64,000 nt of DNA from Tundrisphaera lichenicola. GTDB lineage: Bacteria; Planctomycetota; Planctomycetia; Isosphaerales; Isosphaeraceae. This document shows, in pieces, positions 57,913 to 64,000 of this stretch (the stretch's first letter is position 1; every line of letters starts with the position of its first letter). The position numbers were made by a program, and so were the translations under genes. The notes beneath the pieces were generated by a model, which was given only the letters and a program-made list of their open reading frames with translations, had not been told where the DNA came from and ran no database searches. The stretch covers positions 5,022,001 through 5,086,000 of the forward strand of contig NZ_CP195106.1 of the NCBI RefSeq assembly GCF_051175385.1. Direction: 5' to 3'.

Positions 57913-58317
57913 ATGTATCGCGTGACCCGAGAGATCTCATTCTGCTACGGCCATCGCCTGCTCAACTACGACGGGAAATGTCGCCATCTACACGGGCACA
58001 ACGGGCGAGCCGTGATCTCGCTCGAAGCTCCGATGCTTGATGAAAAGGGAATGCTCGTCGATTTCGGCGAGATCAAACGACATGTTCAGCGATGGATCGA
58101 CGAAAATCTCGACCACAATTTACTTCTATGTCGAGAAGACCCGCTCTTGCCGATTCTGTTAGAACACGGAGAGCGGGTCTTCATCATGGATACGAATCCA
58201 ACCGCCGAGAACATCGCCCGCCTGATCTACGACCAGGCGATCAGTCAAGGGCTGCCGGTGGTCGAGGTCCTGCTCTGGGAGACCGATAACTGCCACGCCG
58301 GATATCGGCGAGGCTGA
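57913..58317 (+). CDS. queD: 6-carboxytetrahydropterin synthase (QueD)
   Basis: QueD makes 6-carboxy-5,6,7,8-tetrahydropterin from dihydroneopterin triphosphate, an early queuosine step. The 134-residue protein has the zinc histidines in FCYGHRL and CRHLHGHN, the catalytic Cys within GKCRHLHGHN, the substrate glutamate in NPTAENIARLIYDQA and the C-terminal LWETDNCHAGYR. It directly abuts queC (no intergenic base), so the two are one operon. queE and later genes are not in the window. Confidence 0.92.
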   Translation: MYRVTREISFCYGHRLLNYDGKCRHLHGHNGRAVISLEAPMLDEKGMLVDFGEIKRHVQRWIDENLDHNLLLCREDPLLPILLEHGERVFIMDTNPTAENIARLIYDQAISQGLPVVEVLLWETDNCHAGYRRG

Positions 58318-58356
58318 CCGATCCATGAAAGCGGGTCAAGGTCCTCGATCATATTC

Positions 58357-59163
58357 TCAATGACCGTGACCATCGTCCACCGGCTTGACAATGTTAACGA
58401 ACGATGAAGCTGGCTTGTAAGGGTAGCGGATCTCCCTCACGATCCAATCGTTGGCCTGGGCACCCGGATTTTTCATCATCTCCACGAGGAAGAATTGTTC
58501 CTTCTCGGGAAAGTCCGGGCTTCCGGGTCCGTCAAGCTCGAACAAAGCATTTGCATACACGGTCAGCCCATCGACCGCCTTGGATTCGATCTTGGCAAAA
58601 CGAATCTGCTCTCCCTGTCCGCTCAATCGCTGCTTGATCCGAGTCACGCTAGCGATCTTTTCTCGGTAGGGATCTGCGGTCATCGGATTCTTCGTTTGTT
58701 TGACTTCTTCGGCGATCTCGTCGGGGGTCTTCGTCTTCCTATATTCCACCGGTTGCTGATACCAAAGAACCATGTTGACCGGTTGGTCTTTGATCACATC
58801 GGTGAATTGTCTAGCGAAGCGACTAGCATCATGGTCGATCAGGAACTTGGAGGCCACTTCATGGGTCACGGACGAAAGGGCAAAGACCAGGGATAGCCCG
58901 ATTCCGACCTTGGCGTAATTGCTGCCAGTCAAGATCTCGGGGAAGCGCCGAATCTTCCGGATCGAGAGTAGGCCGACCAACACTCCGGCAGCCGCGACGA
59001 TCAGGAACCAGAGGTCGGTAAAGCAGAAGACCGACCCTACACCCAAGACCACGCTAACAATCGAGCCCGCACTGATCGCCCTATAGGCTGGCAGCTCGTT
59101 TTCAATGACCTCGGTCTCTGCCGGGTCCTTCGTCCCTGTGGTTGTACTTTGGTCAGTGGCCAC
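58357..59163 (-). CDS. DUF4190-like membrane protein
   Basis: The 268-residue protein has a hydrophilic N-terminus (residues 1-25), two or three membrane helices (SAGSIVSVVLGVGSVFCFTD, LWFLIVAAAGVLVGLLSIRK, YAKVGIGLSLVFALSSVTHE) and a soluble C-terminal ~150 residues with no known motif. The helix set resembles DUF4190 domains found widely in planctomycetes. Function unknown. GTG 59163 is the start, with AGGAG about 10 bp upstream. It is convergent with queD, 39 bp away. Confidence 0.7.
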   Translation of the reverse strand: MATDQSTTTGTKDPAETEVIENELPAYRAISAGSIVSVVLGVGSVFCFTDLWFLIVAAAGVLVGLLSIRKIRRFPEILTGSNYAKVGIGLSLVFALSSVTHEVASKFLIDHDASRFARQFTDVIKDQPVNMVLWYQQPVEYRKTKTPDEIAEEVKQTKNPMTADPYREKIASVTRIKQRLSGQGEQIRFAKIESKAVDGLTVYANALFELDGPGSPDFPEKEQFFLVEMMKNPGAQANDWIVREIRYPYKPASSFVNIVKPVDDGHGH

Positions 59164-59306
59164 TTCACGGACTCCTTCTGATAAGGCGACTTGTCGCGCC
59201 TCGCGATCGAGCGACGAGATAGGTTAAGAATGGAAGGTCCGTCGCTAGACCTAAGTGTATCGAAATTAATCGTCGAGCCCGGGCCCGTCAAGCGTCCACG
59301 AGGCGA

Positions 59307-59825
59307 TCAACGCATGGCCAGCCCAAGGACTCGTCCGGGGATCAGAGTCGTCGCAGCCATCGCAACCCAGAAGATCCCCAGCAACCAACCCAGGACATTG
59401 GTCCATGCCCAGTTCGAGCCCCCGACCCGGGATCGCGCTGTTGCCAGGAGGATCGCTAGGATGGTCAGCCCCATGGGTTGATAGCCGAGAGGGGTAGCCC
59501 AGGAAATCGATCTCGCCTCTCCTTTGGCGATCGAGGCCAAATCGAAGACCCAGACGATCAACCCGCCTGCCATCCAGAGCAATTCACCCAGCCCGATTTC
59601 CGAGGGGTCGCGTCGATAAAGCACGATGGGGCCGATCAATGCCAGACAGCCAGCGACCGTGAAGATGCTGGCGAGCAACTGATCGGGAGGCCAGGACAAT
59701 CGACCCCTAGCGAACAAGGTGCCCAGTCCGTAACAGAGGGCCGCACTCAGCAGAAGTGCCGTACCCAGCGGAGCGGTAGGTGACGCCGATCCCATGGATT
59801 TCGGCGCCACTCGTTTGGTGGCCAT
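59307..59825 (-). CDS. Small multi-pass membrane protein, unknown
   Basis: The 172-residue protein has about five hydrophobic helices (GTALLLSAALCYGLGTLFAR, LLASIFTVAGCLALIGPIVL, LGELLWMAGGLIVWVFDLAS, GLTILAILLATARSR, WTNVLGWLLGIFWVAMAATT) and a basic end. It resembles no family I can name. ATG 59825 begins MATKRVAPKSMG. It lies 143 bp upstream of the DUF4190-like gene on the same strand and may be cotranscribed. Confidence 0.6.
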   Translation of the reverse strand: MATKRVAPKSMGSASPTAPLGTALLLSAALCYGLGTLFARGRLSWPPDQLLASIFTVAGCLALIGPIVLYRRDPSEIGLGELLWMAGGLIVWVFDLASIAKGEARSISWATPLGYQPMGLTILAILLATARSRVGGSNWAWTNVLGWLLGIFWVAMAATTLIPGRVLGLAMR

Positions 59826-59871
59826 CGCGAGTTGTTTCCGGGGATGATGATTTGGGTCGGTTTTCCAGAAT

Positions 59872-59897
59872 AGTCCGGGTTCCTGGGAATCCGGACT
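59872..59897 (-). terminator. Possible terminator of the HlyD-type gene
   Basis: Seven-base arms AGTCCGG and CCGGACT around a 12-base loop lie in the AT-rich gap after the stop of the minus-strand adaptor gene (60025) and before the next minus-strand gene. Confidence 0.4.
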
Positions 59898-60024
59898 CTA
59901 TTTAGTGATCGACCCCCAAATCCCCCAAATTACAACGAAAATGCTGCCATCAGATCGACTACCGACCAGTTAGTTTAATACTAACGATAGGAGGTAACAC
60001 AGGCGGTCGGCCGGCTACTACCGC

Positions 60025-61695
60025 CTACTCCACAGAGAAATCCGACGAAAATCCCGAGGAACCAAGGGCCGACGAATTTTCAGAACGGTGCTCTTCCAAT
60101 GGACCAGGAACGGTCAGCATGGATCCTAGATCATCGATGCTGTTCGGATTCAGAACGACCTGGTCTCCCTCCTTCAAACCTTCGGTTACTTCCAAGAGGT
60201 CGCGGTCGGCCTTCCCGAGAGTCACAGCGCGGCGCGTGAGCCCTTCGACCCCGGCGACATAGCAAACTTCCTCGCCATTCTCGACCGCCACAGCCTCGGT
60301 CGGCACAGCAAGGACGTCGTGGCGTCGATCGACGTCAACCTCCACCTCGGCCGTCATCGTGGGGAGCAAACCGTCGGGTGCAGAGTCCAGTTTGACGTTA
60401 CCGACAAAATATTTGACCTCATCGCTGAACCAGTTGGGGCTGGTCGGGAGCGGGCCAATCGAAACGACCTCACCCTCGAGTGTTCGATTTGCCAGGCCCT
60501 CGATCCTGACCTTGGCCCGCATCCCCTTCCGGACTTGTTTGGCAACTGATTCATGAAAATAAGTCGAAACTTGCATTCGAGCTAGGTCGGGGAGGAGGAA
60601 GAGATCCTGGTTCTGCTGGACTTCGACTCCTGGTTCGATCCGGGGCTTGCTGGATCGTCGGTTGACGGCATAAATGACGAAGCCGTCGTGCGGAGCCCGG
60701 ATTGTGCAGAAATCTACCATCGACTGGTAATGCTTGAGGCGAGCCTCGGTACGGGTGAGTCGCTGAGAATTCGCGGACACCTCGAAGCGACGTTTTTCGA
60801 CTTCGCTCACGAGCAACTTTAGGGTCATCGGGATCCCGAAATTCTTGAGGTTTTTCAGGATCCATCGCGTACTCAACAACTCGTTCTCAGCGAGTTTTTC
60901 ATCCCGAATGGCCGTGGAACGCTGCGTAGCGGCGACATAGCCCTTGGTGAGCATCCTTGCGGTCCAACGCAGACGATCGCTCGAACGTTCAAGGTTCGAC
61001 TCGGCCAGGGCGATCTGCCCTTCGAGACTCTGAACCGTCTGCTTCTGGACACCTTCCTGGTATTCTTGGAGAGCCAGTTCCGCAACTTCTAAGTTCAATT
61101 TGCCGGTTGCCAGGATTGCTCGAGCTTGCTCGGTCTTTATCTGTTGTTGACGGACGAGTTCCAAATAGTCCGAGGCGTCGAGTCGGCAGAGAATATCTCC
61201 CTTCTTGACCGTGGTGCCTTCGTCAATGAGCCAGAGAATCGTCGAAGCCCCGCCCGTCTCGAGTCGCTGACCATTACTGTAAAAATTGAGTCGCTCAAGT
61301 TGGCATTCGATCAGCGTGTTCTTGGCGCTTTCGACAGTCCCGGAGGCCGTCAGCACGGTACCAAGATCGACCCTGGAAACCGTCGCCCGAGGGATTTTGG
61401 CGATCTCTTCACTATTACCCAGATAGCCCGGGAGCAACGCAACGATTCCCGCTGTGATCCCACCGAACATCGAGACTGCGCAGAGGAGAACAATGGCCCA
61501 ATGTAACCGCGACCGACCCTTTCCCCTTGAGGCACTCGCGACATTCTCCGTGATCCCCGCAGAATGCTCGGTGGGTGGCGCAACCAAAAGCGATGAAGGG
61601 TGGGGGTGGGACGACACTGGATGGCTCCAATTCTGGGACTGTAAGAACCGACGCAGATTGCTCGATCTTCTCCAAGCAGGAAGATCGAGTATCAC
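60025..61695 (-). CDS. HlyD-family periplasmic adaptor (membrane fusion protein)
   Basis: The 556-residue protein has a cytoplasmic N-terminal ~70 residues, one membrane helix (AIVLLCAVSMFGGITAGIVA), a lipoyl/barrel-sandwich half (LTASGTVESAKNTLIECQL), a long coiled-coil hairpin (about residues 170-310, for example EVAELALQEYQEGVQKQTVQ), the second half (FCTIRAPHDGFVIYAVNRRS), a beta-barrel (VSTYFHESVAKQVRKGMRAK) and a membrane-proximal part. It would bridge an inner-membrane ABC or RND pump to the outer membrane, but no transporter gene is next to it. The GTG start at 61695 has no ribosome-binding site, so the N-terminus is uncertain. Confidence 0.85.
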   Translation of the reverse strand: MILDLPAWRRSSNLRRFLQSQNWSHPVSSHPHPSSLLVAPPTEHSAGITENVASASRGKGRSRLHWAIVLLCAVSMFGGITAGIVALLPGYLGNSEEIAKIPRATVSRVDLGTVLTASGTVESAKNTLIECQLERLNFYSNGQRLETGGASTILWLIDEGTTVKKGDILCRLDASDYLELVRQQQIKTEQARAILATGKLNLEVAELALQEYQEGVQKQTVQSLEGQIALAESNLERSSDRLRWTARMLTKGYVAATQRSTAIRDEKLAENELLSTRWILKNLKNFGIPMTLKLLVSEVEKRRFEVSANSQRLTRTEARLKHYQSMVDFCTIRAPHDGFVIYAVNRRSSKPRIEPGVEVQQNQDLFLLPDLARMQVSTYFHESVAKQVRKGMRAKVRIEGLANRTLEGEVVSIGPLPTSPNWFSDEVKYFVGNVKLDSAPDGLLPTMTAEVEVDVDRRHDVLAVPTEAVAVENGEEVCYVAGVEGLTRRAVTLGKADRDLLEVTEGLKEGDQVVLNPNSIDDLGSMLTVPGPLEEHRSENSSALGSSGFSSDFSVE

Positions 61696-61824
61696 GGGCT
61701 GTTCTCACCGAGGAAGGCAGGCTAGGCGGGGATTCATGGTAGGCCTCGCTCACGATCTAGCATTAGTTTGGACATTCTCTTCGGTTCGGTCAACCTTCGG
61801 TCCTCTTTTATTGTAAAACAATTT

Positions 61825-61854
61825 TTGGATCACAATAGTCGAATTTTGTATCAT
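61825..61854 (+). promoter_or_regulatory. Probable promoter of HAD hydrolase gene
   Basis: TTGGAT (61825-61830) and TATCAT (61849-61854) with an 18-bp spacer lie in an AT-rich stretch. Transcription would begin near 61861, which argues that translation does not start at TTG 61862 but further downstream. Confidence 0.5.
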
Positions 61855-61957
61855 TTTCTCGTTGGCGACATTTCGTCGTCTGAAATTTGCCGAGATGAGG
61901 GAAGACGAATACACTCTCCTGGCGGTGGTAAGTCCTTATTGCAGGGGAGTTTCGATT

Positions 61958-62806
61958 TTGCATTCCCACCGATTTAAGATTCTGGCTTTGGACATTGATG
62001 GAACGATATTGGACCGCGAGGGGAATCTCCGGGATCGGACGATTCATGCCGTCAATCGGGCTGCGGAAGCTGGAATTCGCCCTATCTTATGTACCGGACG
62101 AAGATACCGCCGCGCGCTGTCGATCGCGGAGAAACTCGGCATCCATGGCCCGTTAGTCTGCAACTCCGGCGCGATTCTCAAGGATTCAACCGAACATCGA
62201 ACGTTGTGGCGAGCCGATTTCGAGGAAGGATTGCTGGGCGAGATTTTGAACATCTTCCACCATCGGAACGAGCCAGTTCTTTCTTTCACCGATCGATCGA
62301 ATGAGAGCCTCGACTTTCTGGTCAGTCACGCTCACTCAGGCCGTCGCCTTTTCGACGACTATCTCGATCAGAATCGACCTTACGCCGAGATCAACTCGGG
62401 ATGGGTCGAGAATCCAGGGCCGGGGCATTTTCATCTTTGTGCCATCGGAACCCGGTCGACGATGAAAGAGTTTGACGACTTGATCCACGAAAATCTTCCA
62501 GGTCGGGTCCAGACCTTCGTGCAGAAGTCTCCGCGCTACTCGGGTACGATGTGCGAAGTCCTTCGGCATGATGCCAACAAGTGGTCAGCCCTACTTCAGT
62601 TGGCCCGCCACTGGAATGTGAATCCTTCGGAGGTCTGCGCGGTGGGTGACGACATGAACGACATCCCAATGATTCGAGGTGCCGGACTGGGGGTAGCGAT
62701 GGGACATGCCTGCGCTGCGGTCAAGGAAGTGGCCGACCTCGTCACCGGCGAAGATGACGAGGACGGTGTCGCCATGTTGATCGAGGATTTTTTGCTGGGG
62801 GAGTGA
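61958..62806 (+). CDS. Cof-type HAD-IIB hydrolase
   Basis: The 282-residue cytoplasmic phosphatase has HAD motif I (ILALDIDGTILD with two catalytic Asp), motif II (PILCTGRRYRRA), a C2B cap, motif III lysine (ANKWSALLQLARH) and motif IV (CAVGDDMNDIPMIRGAGLGV). Cof proteins dephosphorylate sugar phosphates or flavin/pyridoxal phosphates; the substrate is not predictable. TTG 61958 is chosen because AGGGGAG stands 9 bp upstream and the sequence reaches motif I at the family's usual distance. The frame is open to TTG 61862, with an ATG at 61895, both without a good ribosome-binding site. Confidence 0.88.
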   Translation: MHSHRFKILALDIDGTILDREGNLRDRTIHAVNRAAEAGIRPILCTGRRYRRALSIAEKLGIHGPLVCNSGAILKDSTEHRTLWRADFEEGLLGEILNIFHHRNEPVLSFTDRSNESLDFLVSHAHSGRRLFDDYLDQNRPYAEINSGWVENPGPGHFHLCAIGTRSTMKEFDDLIHENLPGRVQTFVQKSPRYSGTMCEVLRHDANKWSALLQLARHWNVNPSEVCAVGDDMNDIPMIRGAGLGVAMGHACAAVKEVADLVTGEDDEDGVAMLIEDFLLGE

Positions 62807-62833
62807 CTCGGTGCAGGCTGATTCGACCGAATA

Positions 62834-63364
62834 TTAGGGATTTGTAATGACCGAGGGATTGTATCCGGCGTCGGTCTGATCTCGGAGCATGGTCGAATCC
62901 GGCACGGCCTGGCGTGAGATGAACGGTTGGGAGGGCTGGTCGGGAGCGGCTTCGATCGGGGTTGAGCTCTCGAACGTCCCCTGTCGAGAAGCAATTCGGT
63001 CGAGAAGAGCTCTCGTGATAGGCTCGTCGCCGATCCATCCGACCTTTGCCGAGACGACCGAGCGGAGCCCTGAGTTCTGAAGTGTGACCCGTGCACGTCG
63101 TTGATCGGCGGTCCTGGCTTCCAGGATGATCAGGCCCGATGGGTCTTGAGACTGGAGGATCTCGCGCATCCCCACGTCTCCCATCGCCTCCTTGACGTTC
63201 GGGATCAGGTTGTCCGAGATGGGGTAAACCTGCGTTCCTCGGCCCCCCACGTAGGACGGCCCGACCGGGAGGGCCAACCGTTCCCTTCCGAAAGGCCCTG
63301 TGGTCGAACATCCGGCCATCAAGAGGGCCGAGACCATGGTCAGTACGAAGGAATTTCCTCGCAT
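62834..63364 (-). CDS. Predicted lipoprotein
   Basis: The 176-residue protein has a lipoprotein signal peptide ending in LLMAGC (cysteine near residue 19), so it is anchored to a membrane by its N-terminal lipid. The mature part has no recognised domain; it has a beta/alpha pattern (LIILEARTADQRRARVTLQN, SVVSAKVGWIGDEPITRALL) and a Pro/Ser-rich tail. GGAG lies 7 bp before ATG 63364. It is convergent with the HAD gene, 27 bp away. Function unknown. Confidence 0.78.
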   Translation of the reverse strand: MRGNSFVLTMVSALLMAGCSTTGPFGRERLALPVGPSYVGGRGTQVYPISDNLIPNVKEAMGDVGMREILQSQDPSGLIILEARTADQRRARVTLQNSGLRSVVSAKVGWIGDEPITRALLDRIASRQGTFESSTPIEAAPDQPSQPFISRQAVPDSTMLRDQTDAGYNPSVITNP

Positions 63365-63647
63365 CTTCCGACTCCCAGATGGACGCCGGGTCCACCGGCA
63401 TTCTTGCTGCTATGGCTCGCGCGGCACCCTAGCGAATCCCCGAATTGAGGTCAATCCGGATCGGTGACCTGGCCAGATCGGACGAACTGCCTGATCGTGT
63501 CATTTCGATAAAGGTTCTTCGATCTTGTTGACGGAGTGACGGGAGGGAGTTAACATTCGTTTTACCTATCACACGAGGCGTGTCGGTTCCCATCGCCTCG
63601 ACTTCCCCAATTTCGTTAGCTGGCCAATCACGGCCCAGAGGATGGTG

Positions 63648-63947
63648 ATGCCCCAGCCCCGCGTTCGCTACATCGGGAGCCGCGAGTTGCACCGCGACCT
63701 GCCCAAGGTCCTGGAGTCTCTCGAGAATCCCTCGAATCGCTTCGTGCTGACGATCCATAGCAAGCCGAAGGCCGTCCTGATCGGGGCGGAAGCCTTCCTC
63801 GCTCTGCTGAGGGGCCACACCCCCGAAGATCGCCTGCTCGCCCTTCAACTCGGAGCCCTGGTCCAGGGCTTGGAAGCTTCCACTTCTTCTGATGATCTCT
63901 CCGAAGCCGGCGAGCTTCGCGAGGGACTCGTCGCCGCGGGCGTCTGA
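63648..63947 (+). CDS. Phd/YefM-like antitoxin
   Basis: The 99-residue protein has the Phd/YefM fold pattern at the N-terminus: RYIGSRELHRDLPKVLESLE, then NRFVLTIHSKPKAVLIGAEA and FLALL. The C-terminal part (DLSEAGELREGLVAAGV) would be the toxin-binding region. ATG 63648 is chosen over ATG 63642 because AGAGG then has a 6-bp spacing. Phd antitoxins usually precede a Doc, YoeB or RelE toxin; the 53 bp left in the window show no toxin start, so it may follow outside, or the gene may be an orphan. Confidence 0.75.
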   Translation: MPQPRVRYIGSRELHRDLPKVLESLENPSNRFVLTIHSKPKAVLIGAEAFLALLRGHTPEDRLLALQLGALVQGLEASTSSDDLSEAGELREGLVAAGV

Positions 63948-64000
63948 TCGGGACCGACCATCCCGTTCCACCCATCTTTAACGCCCGAATTCCCCGCCGA

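Noticed and set aside
57148..58317. A PP-loop/deazapurine DNA-modification (Dpd-type) system
   Set aside because: Only queC- and queD-like genes are present with no DpdA or related genes, so ordinary queuosine synthesis is the simpler explanation.

Overview
This 64-kb window looks like part of the chromosome of a high-GC planctomycete, most likely from the Isosphaeraceae group. The evidence is two PEP-CTERM-tailed secreted proteins, an FHA-STAS fusion with a planctomycete-style STAS core, many large secreted or membrane proteins with TPRs or zinc ribbons, a Ser/Thr kinase with an extracytoplasmic tail, generous intergenic spacing, and a tRNA gene with no encoded CCA beside a separate CCA-adding enzyme. 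Taxonomy is inferred from gene content only. There are no rRNA genes, CRISPR arrays, prophage genes or transposases.

Layout. 0-3.4 kb: a TPR protein cut by the window edge, an ammonium transporter and an FHA-STAS protein. 3.6-13.3 kb: tRNA-Arg(UCG), then a plus-strand series rimO, pgsA, uppP, addB-like, addA-like, with a 224-bp uppP/addB overlap and an ATGA addB/addA junction. 13.3-17.5 kb: a secreted peptidase-like protein, rsmD and the CCA-adding enzyme. 17.7-26.5 kb: a minus-strand amino-acid block (hom, a phosphoglycerate-mutase-like probable homoserine kinase, a four-ACT lysC, argG) followed upstream by a U32 peptidase/RlhA-like protein. 27.0-29.5 kb: an accessory patch with two PEP-CTERM genes, 3' remnants of two genes, and several palindromic repeats. 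29.5-37.4 kb: primary-like sigma factor, Ser/Thr kinase, glucan phosphorylase, PH-domain membrane protein, ferredoxin and a 40-residue zinc-ribbon protein. 37.6-48 kb: BshB1-like deacetylase, two secreted TPR proteins, NIPSNAP protein, a serine/threonine dehydratase-like enzyme, YajQ, RdgC-like protein, YdjM-like membrane protein and a secreted PpiC-type isomerase. 48-53.4 kb: an epimerase translationally coupled to a hybrid histidine kinase, then an M48 membrane peptidase divergent from a BlaI-type repressor across a clear operator dyad. 53.5-64 kb: di-haem oxidoreductase, two paralogous membrane proteins, queC-queD, membrane proteins of unknown role, HlyD-type adaptor, HAD phosphatase, lipoprotein and a Phd/YefM-like antitoxin.

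The most interesting observations are: an AddAB pair in which AddA has lost its nuclease residues and AddB its Walker A motif, leaving one motor and one nuclease; a 1.57-kb patch (27.86-29.44 kb) bounded by a 27-bp inverted repeat and built from palindromic elements and gene remnants; the M48-BlaI divergent unit with two GACANNTGTC boxes about three helical turns apart; and a very small conserved-looking basic zinc-ribbon gene. All functional statements come from reading motifs and context; no database search was possible.
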